Of a DNA stretch of 64,000 nt, positions 1-12,259 are shown one piece after another. Source of the stretch: Phallusia mammillata (Eukaryota; Chordata; Ascidiacea; Phlebobranchia; Ascidiidae); contig QLIY01000070.1 in NCBI GenBank assembly GCA_003260075.1, forward strand, positions 1-64,000, in the 5' to 3' direction. Position 1 is the stretch's first letter, and each line of letters opens with the position of its first letter. Position numbers and translations under genes: made by a program. The notes beneath the pieces were generated by a model. The model was not told where the DNA came from. It saw nothing but the letters and a program-made list of their open reading frames with translations, and did not search any database.

Positions 1-659
1 CAACCAGTGAAACGTTGGTCAACCAGCAGCCACCGAGAGGGACTTAGAAGATGTCACAAATAACTTGACGATTAATATTTGTGGCGTTTTTCGAGCTATT
101 CTCTGTCAATTTTATGATGATGTTTTGTGCCTCACGTCATGAAAAATTGCGTTTATTCGACTGAAAATAATTAACATTGTAACTAATTAATCAGATATAT
201 GAATTAAGACATTTGAGTAAAGCTTAAAACAACTATTTAGGCACGAATGACACAATTTCCCTTTGCATGTACGTAATATCGCACTGGTGTTAAAATTTCC
301 CACTGGGAAAAATACGCTGGTTAAAACGCTTGAAGCTTTCCATTACGGACCTTAATTGTTTGCGACCTGACCAACGTATACCTAGTATCGCTGTCTTAAC
401 CTTTTGCACCAGGAACAAAGCTCACGAGACTAGGCTACAGTGCGTGGGACATAAGCCACATGACTAAAAGGGTATTTTTTCCACGACCCACAAGTTTTCT
501 GAACATAAAAAATCTGAACATAAACCTATTCTAAAAAGGGAAATGAGCTATTTAAAAATCACTGCCAAAAAACTGCAGTTAAGACACAATGAAAATTATT
601 CAATACATTTGTTCAAACGAAAGATACATGAAGTATCTAAAGCAAAACCGAAGCAAGAG
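1..659. other. Sequence upstream of kinase gene A, partly duplicated at 1191-1530
   Basis: No complete exon can be supported here. From about 174 to 540 the sequence is a diverged copy of 1191-1530; both contain the shared block ACCAACGTATACCTAGTATC. The N-lobe exons expected for gene A (glycine-rich loop and VAIK lysine) are not visible, so they lie before the window or are missing from this assembly. Confidence 0.5.
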
Positions 660-1874
660 CTGCACCTAACCTGCAGCTGCTGGGAACTAGGCCTTTGCAT
701 CGTTCAGCAATTGACCTCAGGACTAGATTACCTGCACAGCTACAAGGAAGACATTGTGCTGTGCCACGGTGATCTAAAGCCGTCCAACGTTTTGTTGACT
801 TTGGCATTTGTCGTGAAGCTTGCTGACTTCGGCTCCACCAACGTTCACGACGCAGAAGGAAACANTAGGCCAATTACAACAGTATAAAGTAGGCTACAAG
901 GTGTAAAAAGAAAAGTTCACTGACAGTGCAACCTCTACAAGACCACGACAATGCAGTTTGTAAACAATTTTGACAAGTCAAAAAATAATTGCCTTACTTA
1001 TTATACTATTATTTCAAAATGACAATGGCATCGTCGTAAAATCTTACTTAGTATTGTTTTGTAAAATTTTAAAACCACTATTGTGCTTATTGTCTGTGCA
1101 GTTTGTCGATGATCATTTACGAAATATTTACAAGGAAGCCTGTGTATCATGGTGCCCGTCAACTTCCACTTTACACAAACGGGGGGGGGGCATTGTGACT
1201 AATTAATCAGATTCATCACTTAAGCGAATATAGTAAAACTTGAAATCACAATTTAGGCACCAATGACATAAACAATTTCGCTTTGCATGTACATAATATC
1301 CCACTGAGTGAAACCACTAGCTAAAACGCTTAAAGCTTTCGATATCCCGACCCTGATTGTTTGCGGCATGACCAACGTATACCTAGTATCGGTTGTCTTA
1401 ACCTTTTGCACCAGGAACAAAGCTCACGAGACTATACAGTGCGTGGGAGATCCTATGGTAAGCCACATGAGCAAAAGGGTAATTTTTCCAGGACCCGCAA
1501 GGTTTTGCATGTTGGGGTAAAAGCTTATGGGGTCGCACATATAAAAGGAACCGAAATTTACGTGTGCAAAAGTTCAACTTCCTTGCACCAGTTTAAGATT
1601 ATATTTGATTTAACAGTTTTTTAAACACAGCTTTTATATACGTCCTGTCATAACCCTCTTTCACGATTTTTATTGGTTGTACAAGCTTGCATGGATTAAA
1701 ACTATTTCAAATGGCAATAGCATCCTTGACAAATCTCATTTAAGTATTGGTTTGTAGAATTTTAAAAACCACCCTTGTACTTATTATCTGTGCAGTCTGT
1801 CGATGATCATTTACGAAATATTCACGAGGAAGCCTGTGTATCATGGTGCCCGTCAACTTCCACTTTACACAAAC
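174..1874 (+). repeat. Direct duplication joined by G10 at 1181-1190 (seam 1)
   Basis: Blocks 174-540 and 970-1180 recur in the same order at 1191-1530 and about 1640-1874. The first copy stops abruptly inside the C-lobe exon at 1180, followed by ten G, then the second copy restarts far upstream. The second copy lacks the catalytic segment found at about 660-890. Exon parts differ at only a few bases; intron parts differ more. This fits two diverged haplotypes placed end to end, though paralogy is possible. Confidence 0.7.
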
Positions 1875-3633
1875 TTGCTGGAGGGAAAGCTTCGTCCCGA
1901 CATCCATGTATTGGATGAAATAGAAAAACAGCATGACAATAAAACCCTTTTCGAGTTTCTCAAACTCACCATGACCCAGTGTTGGGACTGTAATCCTCAA
2001 AAACGACCTACAAGCAAGGAAAGTAGGTCTCTATATATTGTACGATGATTTTTTTCCGGCTGCACTTTCAAATAACCTAAACGTTTTTATAAGGACCGCA
2101 CACAAGAAGGTCATTTTTGAATCACTAAAACTACTTAATTAAAAGTGGTAGTTAAAATTGCAGCAAATGATTAGTCCCCCTGTTCCGTCTGGGCAGACTG
2201 ATTGTTTTTACTAAATGGTTAAAATTACGCGTGTTTTTCATCCGGATTACTAAACGCGTTTTTTATTTCTTATCTGTGTTTATTGTGTGTGAAAACACTA
2301 ACGTTGGGATTGTTACGGCATTCACGTACAGTCGTTAAATAATCGCTCTTTCCAGTTTGTAAACAGGCCACGGATCATCTAAAGTTATGCAACGGTCTTG
2401 AAATACATCACGAATGGAAGTTGCTGTCCAAACGGTTGGGACGCAAGCCGCTTCCCTACCTACCGAATGACGCTACTGTTGATTTGACGCATTTCGATCG
2501 CGACTTCATTGGGGCGAAAGTAACAGAATCGCCACATAAAGATGATGTTCTTACTGCGTCAACCGAAAAGCCTCGTTTACCTGTATCAACTCAAGTTCCT
2601 GGCAGTTCGACAGTCAAAGAAGATCGTCAACCAACTTCGCTGCAAAAAGGTATGTAATAATTTGCATTTGCACTTGTCATGGTTTTGTGTTTGTAACTGT
2701 TTGGAGCTTAATTGTTGGAGAAGGTTTTAAACCGTACCACGAAATCAAGCTAAGCTTCACCTCATACGCAAAATCTTTGTGCTTTATTCTTATTTGTGTT
2801 TTAAAGGATGCAGCTTCGTTGATCACCTGACCAAGTCGTGTGATAAAGTTATTGAGATGGTCAATGCAAACTTCGATGATGAAACTGTTGACAGGAAATG
2901 CACAAACATTCTAGGACGCATGAAGAATAAGTTGCCAACCCGAAACCAGTTTCCTCTTATGATAAAATGTATTGAGATCGCGAGTTCGCTCAAGTCACGT
3001 TCTATGTTTTCATTGTCCATCGAGTTTTTGAAAATCTCCGCTAACCTTTACAAACTGCTGAGAGTCGGCAGCAATGAGCAGCAATACTGCCTCGGTAAGA
3101 TGTCTGCAACTTGCCGAAATCTCGCTGACGATATGGGAAAGGAGTTTCAGGACGACGATGTGAGAGACAACATACTACCCTTGTTGGTTGGTGCGTTGTA
3201 CGAAGTGAGAAACGGCACGATCGACCCTGCGGAAAAAATCAACACGTGCCACAATATACTGAAACACTTTATACACGTCTGTAATTCCATTCACGATTAC
3301 ACCCACGCTGAAGAAGCTGCGAAAATATGCCAGGACACACTTCTGACCACCATGTCGTCTCCCGTCAGGCCAAACAAGATTCAGCGAGGTCAGTTTTGTG
3401 ACTGCATCGGAGACGTGTATTTTAAGCTGAAGAATAACGCACAAGCGCTGGCCATGTACCGCCAGGCAATGGACAGCCTCATGTCATCGCCCAGCTGGAC
3501 AAACACAGCGAAAAATCAGGACCAGTACATTGCGTCGATCAAAGAAAAAATAGAAAATTTGGATCTTGGGAATGAGGTGTTTGAGCCAGAAACTGAAGAC
3601 ACTTTACACACCAGCTTTGTTATTCATTTGTAA
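660..3633 (+). CDS. Kinase gene A: TKL-like kinase with helical C-terminal domain, disrupted in this assembly
   Basis: Paralogue of gene B just downstream. Pieces seen: a catalytic segment at about 685-865 with CHGDLKPSNVLL (catalytic loop, HGD in place of HRD) and LADFGST (DFG); exon 1796-2022 (C-lobe, QCWDCNPQKRPTS); exon 2356-2649 (linker); last exon 2807-3633 ending in TAA. The last three exons agree in phase and have good GT-AG borders. The catalytic segment breaks at an ambiguous base (865) and meets a stop soon after, so the activation loop and APE motif are missing. A second, truncated copy of the C-lobe exon lies at 1102-1180 and ends in a G10 run. The last exon encodes about 275 residues with RNQFPLMIKC, CRNLAD and DDDVRD, shared with gene B, and a TPR-like helix pair near the end. 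The intact reading frame of the 3' exons argues that the damage is an assembly fault or a recent allele rather than an old pseudogene. The real substrate and pathway are unknown. Confidence 0.65.
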
Positions 3634-4545
3634 GCTTTATGTAAGATGTAAACTGTTCTGCACTTAAACGACGTCTGCGTGACTTTTCCCGCTTGTCCAG
3701 TTTTTGAATCTCTCGGCTTGAAATATCCGTAATTGTAAAAAATGCAAGACCATTGGTTGTTTTGGGGGCACTTTACAAGCACCTAATAGCGTTTCCATTT
3801 GTGTTCAGCGACGTATTATTGTGAAATGTACCCATCAGCAAATAACTGAAAATACCTCTAGCTTTGGCGTCCTTCGTAGTCGTTTCTTATAACGCAAGAT
3901 ATTTTGGTGGGTCAATGTGATTTTATACGCCAGACCAGCTTTAACAGACAGAGCTGTAAAATCCACTGAGTTCTTGGGGGGGGGGTAAAAATAACCCACA
4001 AGCGCTTGCCATGTACCGCCAGGCAATGGACAACCTCATATCATCGCCCAGCTGGACAAACACAGCCAAAAACCAGGACCAGTATATTGCGTCGATCCAA
4101 GACAAAATAGAAAATTTGGATCTTGGCGATGAGGTGTTTGAGCCAGAAACCGAAGACACTGTACACACCAGCAGTGTTATTCATCTGTAAGCTTTATGTA
4201 AGGTGCAAACTGTTCTGCACTTAAACGACGTCTTTGACTTTTCGTGCTTGTCCAAATTTGAAATCTTCGGCTTGAAATATCCGTAATTGTAAAAAAATGC
4301 AAGACCATTGGTCGTTTTGGGGGCACCTTGCAAGCACTTAATAGCGTTTCCATTTGTGTTTAATAACTGATCAGCGATGCATTATTGTGAAATGTACCCA
4401 TCAGCATTAAATAACTGAAAATACCTCTAGCTTTGGGACGCCTTCGTGGTCGTTTTTTATAACGCAAGATATTTTGGCGGGTCAATGTGATTTTATGCGC
4501 CAGACCAGCTTTAACAGACAGAGCTGTAAAATCCACTGAGTTCTT
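3430..4545 (+). repeat. Direct duplication joined by G10 at 3976-3985 (seam 2)
   Basis: The sequence from about 3430 to 3975 (end of the last exon of gene A plus 3' flank) is repeated at about 3986-4545 with scattered substitutions. The second copy encodes a duplicate of the last 60 or so residues of gene A, ending in TAA at 4187-4189, but it has no exon start of its own. The true 3' untranslated region probably continues from one copy only, into the polyadenylation signal at 4647. Confidence 0.85.
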
Positions 4546-4646
4546 TGCTTTGTTTGAACGTTTTAGGCAACAGCGTAATGTGGTTTTATTCTCATGGTGT
4601 TTAACTTTGTGATTTTACAGGAACTGACGATGCCGCTTTGAGGCAA

Positions 4647-4652
4647 AATAAA
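4647..4652 (+). terminator. Polyadenylation signal of gene A
   Basis: AATAAA downstream of the gene A stop codon and of the duplicated 3' copy. This is the first canonical hexamer seen after the last exon. Confidence 0.5.
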
Positions 4653-6583
4653 TATTATCTGTCTTTACATCTACTGGATGTATTCATCTATTTAAAAACG
4701 TGTCGAAGATCGTGTTGTCTGTTAAACAGTTAAAGGGGCATATTGATATCTTTTTGATCATCATAGTGGTTTGAACGCATCCCTTTAGGCAGTTAAATGC
4801 CTTTCGAGTTTTAGGCTTATAACTGCGTTGGAATGTCTGTAGTTTCGTTCTATTTTTAATTCATGCAGGAATGTGTACAGTTTCGTTCCATGTTTGCGTC
4901 AGCAACCCAAGAGTTGTGTAGTTTCGATAACTGTAGGTTTAGGTAAGTTTTTTGCTGTTATTGGCCCTTATTTTCTTTCAGAAAGATTGGGTAGCCTGTA
5001 GTTTAAACAGTAAAATCGTAAAAGGTTTAGCAAAAATCTGTTGAGTCAGGTTTACGACAATTCTGTGCAAACCTGTTAAATCATCCGCAAGCTGAAAAGA
5101 AATTACATCGGGCACAGTGTACAGGAAATGGTATGCGTGTCCTTGCGACTTGCACTTCCTGATTGTGCTAACAGCAATAGTCCAACCGTTGGTTACTGGT
5201 TAAACTTACTAGTCACGTCCGCTCTTACTCATGACGTCAGTGCGAATATTAGGTCATTTACGTTACAAGTGCTTAAATATTTGACAGGCTAAATTGAACG
5301 TGGAAAACGATTTGACCAGCGTTTTTATCCGAAATTTGGCGATGTTCGTTTTGAATGAGCAGTAGTAAGGTCGTCTAACAAGTTTTGTTCACCGCGCAGT
5401 TACGTCGCTCGTGTGCATTCAACAAGAAATCGCCTCTTTAAGTGTATGCAACGTAGTTTTAAGCCAAAGCTGGCATTCTTAGAACAAAACAGAACCTATG
5501 TATTACAACAACTGATAACAGTTCATTTTAAACTGCATGTAATTTCCAGGTTACGTGACATTTGCAACGATTTAGCATGTTATGTTTTTATTCAAAATCG
5601 CAAAACAGAATATTCGAGCACTTTCCATGTGAAACTTGTTGCAGTAAACGGAAGCAAACGCTCGGTTGATTACTAAACCTCCGAATCCAAAACGTGTTCG
5701 CTTGGCTGATTTAAGAACGACGCGTGAATTCCCTGCAGTCAAGTGGCCTGTGGGATTTATTGTAACCTTTTCATAAGGCAGTACGATTACAGGTTGCATG
5801 GAAGATGTTGACGTGTTACATTTTCTGAATGGAACTAAAAACTGATTTAAAAAGATGTGAGTTATCTTCGCGGGTTATCCCAAAAGGTTATCTTTTGCTT
5901 GTTAGTAGCCGAAAATAAACAGGGTATTTTGTTCAGCGTAGGTTATGTTTAAAATCAGAATATGCAAGACAAGCTTAACCCGTTTTCTACCGCCCAAGAC
6001 TATCTTAAATTGTGTGCAAAAGGTGCAGAGTGTTTTTATAGCTGTATTGCTTTCATAGCAAACCGATCCCAAATTTTATCTCTTCTGTGCGTCTTGTTGC
6101 TGACATGGCTATAGTGGTTTAACCACCCATGGGGGGAAAGGGTGGTAAATCACCCAAGGGTTTAACCACCCATAGGGGAAAATCCATCTTTGCAAAAAGT
6201 TAATAATTTACGTTTGCTGGTCTGCTGTGCGAGACTGTCATTCTGATAAAGTAACTTGGTCAGTTAATCAGTTTATAGAAACGTTAAATGACGAATTGCT
6301 TTTTGATAGTGATCGCAAAAAATATTGTTGTTAAATGTTGTCATGGAAATACACCTACCATGAATTGGAACAACATGAAACTGTAGCAGTTAACAGGTAA
6401 GCTATATAGTTGCGTAACTGAGAATCCAAGGACATAGGCCGACCACTGAAACATTAGAATCGCTTATACTTACGTTTTCATTAACACTTGAACCTATAAA
6501 CTACGTCTTTAATTATAGCTTGGCACCTAATTTAAAATTGGTCAAAAAGCCACTAACTGTGTTGTGACCGTTTTTCTTGACAG
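4653..6583. other. Intergenic region with probable promoter of kinase gene B
   Basis: No conserved protein is visible. A perfect CRE-type palindrome TGACGTCA lies at 5232-5239. A small open exon at 6335-6396 starts with ATG and ends at a strong donor (CAG/GTAAGC), but its phase does not fit the first recognised exon of gene B, so it is either non-coding or spurious. A run of imperfect GGTTTAACCACCC copies lies at about 6115-6180. Confidence 0.4.
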
Positions 6584-9500
6584 GACGCGATTGCTGATGA
6601 AAACAAAACAAGAATGAGTGCAAATATCACGAGGGCTCATTGCCACCTCAAAAAGGTACGTATTGATTAATGTTAGAAAGGTATTAATGAATGTGGTATG
6701 TGTTTTAGGCGAGTTGTAAGTTGGGTCGGGATTTTCGGGTTCGGGTTTGAGTTCAGGCTCGGGTCTAATTGATAGCACCGGCTTGACTGAGGCTAAATGC
6801 AAATTTGTGTCGTAATTCAAGTTGGTAAACCGAACTTTTGGGCTTAATTCAAGCTTTTTAAAGAAAACTTCGGGTTCGGACGGTTGCAACTTTTAAGACT
6901 TGTATATTTTATACAGTTTAGCAATTAGTGTAGCATGTCGGCTATGCATGTTTACTTGTTGCCCAAGTTGCTACAGTTTTGCATATTTTGCACTGAATTT
7001 CGCACGTTTTGAATTAATACGTTTACATAGCACACAGCTTTCTCGCGGAGAATTTCCCAGTTGTCGCCTGAAGACCTTCACACCAGTCCTGACACCTACG
7101 ACTACCTCGGCTGCGGTTCTTACGGTCACGTGCGGCGTTGTTACCATGACGTTTACGACACTGTGGTTGCGAAATGCTACGCTTTGTCCAATAACCAAGA
7201 CCAGAAGGAAAAGGTGCTTAAAAAGTAAGTCTCGTCGATACACTGGTAGCTTTGTTTGTAAATTTGAATAAAGCTGTAAATGTTACGTTCATTTTTCTAA
7301 AGAAATGTACTTGTCCAAATATGTGTGTAAACTAAAAAGATGTGCATTTCCGCAACCATAGCTGATTTATATAGCTGTTGCTAGTATAAGCACTAGCCAC
7401 TTTTACATATTAAAGCCTGTATTTTTTGCGCTTGCAATTTATTAATAAATTTCAGCAGACACGTGTATGGCGTTTTGTGACGCAAATATTTTGAATTTTT
7501 GAATATTTAAAAAAAATGAAAATACTACATAACAGCAGGCGATAATGGATAACCAATCGTGTACCATTTTTATTGTAAGTTATTCCCAGCCAAGGCTTAT
7601 GCACTAATTGCAAGTAGTTATATTTTCAAAGTCAATATAACTTACATAAAATAAAAATAAAAATATTAAACCTAAGTTTGTACTGCAATAGTGTTTCAAG
7701 GGAAGCAAACATTCTGAGCAAGTTGTACCACGAAAATATCGTCAAAATAATTGGGATAACCCGTTGGACTGGAAGCATCGCAATAGTAATGGAATACATC
7801 AACGGCGGATCGCTGCACGATTTTCTGCATTCCGACAAAATGGAAAACATCTCGCTTGACATCGGTGTATGCTTCGTAAAGCAGCTAGCAGCGGGTTTGG
7901 CGTATTTGCACAATTTCGCAACTGGCACTGTGATTTGCCACGGAGACCTGAAACCGACCAACATACTTCTTACCGACGACCTTGTGATCAAAATCGCTGA
8001 CCTTGGATCGGCGAATATTCAGGACGCAAACGGGAGGCATGAGGGTTCAGTGTCAATCACCTGTTCCAGCCAATACACACTTCGCTACGTTGCGCCGGAA
8101 TTTCTACGCAAAACCGATGGATCAGCCAGGACCGCTGCGATGGACATGTACAGGTATGTGTTACGACATTGTTTATGTGCATAAATGTATTTTAAGAATG
8201 GTAAATACATATTTTCGCACAAGATTATATGCAAAACTAATCATAAATAAACGCCACAACAGTGTTCTCAATGACCTTTAAACTATGCAATACATTTTTC
8301 CCTTACGTCAGTTTTTCTTTTTATTGTGCAGTTTCTCCATGATAATTTTCGAGATTGTGACGAGGCAGCCTGTATACGAAGGCGCCAGGGAACAGCCACT
8401 TTACGTGAACATGCTTAGAGGCGATCTGCGTCCGAGCATCAAGATTTTCCAACAGGAGAAGGACAAACCCGAAGTGCAGCACTTTCAAAATGTTTTCAAG
8501 TTCTTAAAATCGACAATGGTCCAGTGCTGGGATGCGGAACCACGAAACAGGCCAACCAGTGCCAACCGTAAGTCAAACATAAACGCCACCGTTTTTCTAA
8601 GTTCTTCACTCCTTTTAGAGCCATGGCCAAACGATCTTCTAATTAAACACGTATTTTACACTTCAGATATTTTTTCGAAAAGAAGATTTTCACAACACGG
8701 TTGTCATAAAATTAGTCGAATAACTAACTTAAGAAGTCATTTAAACAAAGTTTGCTAAGCGTAAATAGGGTTATTGAACTAGCAGCCAAGGTTCACAACC
8801 AGTCGCACATGCACCCATGCGCAACAGTGCTATCTTGTGTTGCAAAAATGAAAATGACATAGCAAGGACTACAGGCGTGTTTTTGTGCACAAAAACACCG
8901 CTACACCAAAACAGTAGGTTATACTTCCGTTCAAATATATGGCGTGATGTCCAAAACGAGACGAATTGTGACGTCAAAGGATCTTTAGATAGATCCTAAT
9001 GTTATGGGTGAGTTCACACAACTTAAGGCACCAGGGATAAGGTAAGAACTCAGTTTTAGGGTTATGAACTAATTTTTTTCTTTCCAATAGCCGCCAATGC
9101 TTCATCTACCGTTATTAAGCACACTTGCCTGATGTGAGGTTTTCGTATATTTTCTCATAACATTTCCATTGTTTTGTTTAGTTTTGCAACAAGCTGAAAG
9201 CGTTTTGAAAACTTGCAATGGGGCTCGCTTGCATTTCGAGTTCAAAAAACTCATGAAATTCAAGCAGCAATCTCGAAAACAAAGTTTGCCTTTACCTAAC
9301 GCTTCAAGGGTTGGTCTGCATAACATTGCATCCCCGTTTATGGAACTGGCAAACTACAATCACCAAGGTATTTTGATTTTTGTGTAGAAGTTTTCGTGCA
9401 ATTAACGAACTACATGCGTGTAATATTGGCTTCAATAAACACAAAAAGAAAAATACTTTTATTTGTCAAGAACTTCGCCTTCAACGCTCACACGATGAAA

Positions 9501-10825
9501 CATTACAGCAAGACCTGTCACCTATTAATGAAGTTGGTATGTTTTTAAAGTTAAGTTTTTCTTTTTTAAAAAGAAATGTTCCATACCCAACACGGTTATT
9601 CACGGTTATTTTTAACTTAATTCTTCATTTTTTAAAATCAATTAACCATGTTTTACAATCTAAAAATAAAGTAAAAAACTAAAAGACACAATTTATCGAG
9701 CAGTTTAAAACATGCCCTTTTTGAACGCAGATTCTTCTGTATTCGAATCACCAGCACCTAGCACTTCAGTTACGCAATTTTCACCAGGACCGTCTCCATC
9801 TAAGGATCCGGCAGCTCATTTAGGTAGGCTTTATTTTTCTACCCGCGCAGTTGGGGTAAAGGCAATTGGTTCGTGATATCATCTTTTAATATTCTTACAC
9901 CGTTGTAAATGAATCAAACAATGTGAGAAGTAATTTGTTACCCAGATTTAATGAAGTTAATTCTAGCCTATTGTTTGATATTTTTCATATCTTATTGTTA
10001 TTTACCTTTACAAAAACATGTAAAGTTTGAAAACGTTCTTTAAACTAATTTTACATTTTTCAAGATATGCTGATCAATTTGTGCGAAAAAATAGAAGAAC
10101 TGAATAGACAGGGAAAGGGAGATGGCCCACTGACCGACTGTTGCAAAGATCTTTCCAGAAAATTAAGAGCAGGCTTGCCTTCTAGAAACCAATTCCCCTT
10201 GACGATAAAGTGTATCAGCATCGCAAAAATCTTACAAGGTCGGTCCTTCTATCCAATGGCTGTGGAGTTTCTTACTTGGTCGAAAAAACTCTACGAATTC
10301 TTGTCGATGGCGAGTTCGGCGCGATTGTTTTGGGTGGGAAGTATGTCTTCCATTTGCCGAAACTTAGCCGATTCCATGCTGAAAGAATTTCTTGACGACG
10401 ACGTTCGGGATGAAGTCCTTCCCCTGATGATCAATGTTCTGGAGAAGCTCAACTGCAGAGATATTGCTGCGAACCAGACCAAGCTCGCGTCGTGCCACAA
10501 CATGCTAAAAAGTGTCATGCACGTTTGCAAGTCTACACGCGACGAAGCTAAAACAAGACAAGCTGCTGATGCCTGTCTTCAGATTACCGACGAATGTTCC
10601 ACTATTCAAGACTCCCGCGCGCTTTCTGGAATCGTTTACGATTGCGTTGGCGATGTGTACAACGAGCTTGGCGACAGAAAACTCACATTAGAATGCTTCA
10701 AAAAAGCAGTCGACAATATTCAATCTGCGAATGTTTGGTTAAACCACGCCACAACGAAAGACGTTTACCTCGAGAGGGTACGGCAAAAACTGCAAGGTAT
10801 CCTGCCAATACCAACTGCAGTTTAG
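6584..10825 (+). CDS. Kinase gene B: TKL-like protein kinase with conserved helical/TPR-like C-terminal domain
   Basis: Predicted serine/threonine kinase, about 679 codons in exons 6584-6655, 7061-7224, 7692-8153, 8332-8567, 9182-9367, 9471-9536, 9731-9823 and 10065-10825; phases agree throughout. The start is uncertain: the first in-frame ATG is 6614, and an upstream exon is possible because 6584 follows a good acceptor. Kinase domain about residues 35-310: glycine loop LGCGSYGHV, lysine in VVAKCYAL, ICHGDLKPTNILL (HGD for HRD), IADLGSAN (DLG for DFG), VAPEF, and QCWDAEPRNRPTS. Key catalytic residues are present, so activity is likely. A Ser/Pro-rich linker covers about 311-427. The last 250 residues are helical and share RNQFPL, CRNLAD and DDDVRD with gene A; YDCVGDVYNELGD with the following helix resembles one TPR unit. 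Resemblance to RIPK-type kinases is an inference from the kinase half only. The C-terminal domain is not one I recognise. Confidence 0.8.
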
Positions 10826-11092
10826 GCTTTTCTGTAAATATGCCTTTTGGTAATATTGACTCATAGTACCATACGCACTGTTTGAAACCGTTTTTTTTTC
10901 TGACGTAATGTACCCGGTAAACGCAATCAATGTTTGAAAACCACCTAATTTGGAACTAAACAATCTTTCACAAGCAATCAGTTCCAGTAGACTTACAAGG
11001 TAAAACTGTACATAGGCCTCTGCAGCGCGATGTTACGCGATTGAGTTTGTTTTCACACGTCATTGTACATATGTGCAGTTTAATGTTGAGAA

Positions 11093-11098
11093 AATAAA
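11093..11098 (+). terminator. Polyadenylation signal of gene B
   Basis: AATAAA about 270 bases after the gene B stop codon. Confidence 0.6.
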
Positions 11099-12259
11099 AT
11101 CTTAATGCATCAAAGTGTTCTTAGCAGATCAATGTTTTTTATGTCCGATCATCGTCAAAATCGGAACAAATTATCAGACTGGTAAATATAATAGAATTTG
11201 TAATGGTAAAGTAGGAGATTGCAGAATGAAAAAGATATTTGCCAAAGTTGACCCATTTGGTAATATTAGAGATAGGAGAGCAAGCGTAAAATAAGTTTTG
11301 GAAATCTCCCTTGCTCTGCTGGGATTTGTTGTTTAAAGTCATCACTAAAAACTTTTGTGAAGCACTGCAAACAGGTCAAAATGAAATTTAAGAAACTTAT
11401 GTATGTTATACTACAGTTAAATATTCTGCAGGTGCATCCAGTGTATTAGCTGCAATTTCTAGGTTAATTTGGTTTTTCAACTAGATTTAGATAACGTCCC
11501 ATAAGAGGTAAATTCCTGTACTCAAGTGTTTCTGATTTGTTTTATCAGTTTGTCAGAATTTTTGGGCAAAAACTAAAATTACCACTGTATAAGCATACTG
11601 CATGTCATAGTAATTTATTGATTTCATGCCCTGTATACTGGGTGCTGTGAAGTGTAACAGATGTTCCAATTTGTGTATTGTGGTAAACCTACAAATTGAT
11701 ATTACCTTAGATAACTTAATGGTAAATGGCAACATAACAGTGGTTCTTGTACTTTTTATTTAGCCACTAAGCTACATACTAACTCCAATAAAAAATATTA
11801 ACATTTTATAATAAAAAAATAAAATGTGAATATTAACTGCACAACATTAGTGTGATCACTGTGATGTTTGTGGGCTGCAAGTCGACTAAAATTGCTTGGT
11901 ACGCCGAATTTCAGCTTGCAGATCATAGGTCCTAACTGAGACAACTCCTCTAACTCTGACAAAAAATCATCAATCAAAAAAGCTAAATAACAGACAATCC
12001 TCACCCCATCAAAAATATCCCTAACCCCAGAAGTTTATAAAATTACACCAATCATCAGCTTAATCCAAGTTTTACATTGAAAACATAGTGGAATCAAAGC
12101 TGGCTCTAGTAGTAAAAGTAAGAAAAGTTATATTTTACAGACTAAGTGTAGCCACTAAAACTGTAGTACCATGGTGTTTATTGTTGCCAGCTCATTTCCT
12201 TGTATACTACTTGTACTTTTCAGGGTAAAGAATGTAATTTTGTTAAATTTACTGACACC
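11099..12259. other. Intergenic region and probable 5' end of PXK
   Basis: AT-rich, with no supported gene. CpG content drops visibly across this interval, from the CpG-rich kinase genes into the CpG-poor PXK body. A non-coding PXK 5' exon could lie here, but I cannot place it. Confidence 0.4.

Noticed and set aside
6335-6396. Possible first coding exon of kinase gene B
   Set aside because: It ends two bases into a codon, while the next supported exon (6584) begins in phase 0; no intermediate exon was found to reconcile them.
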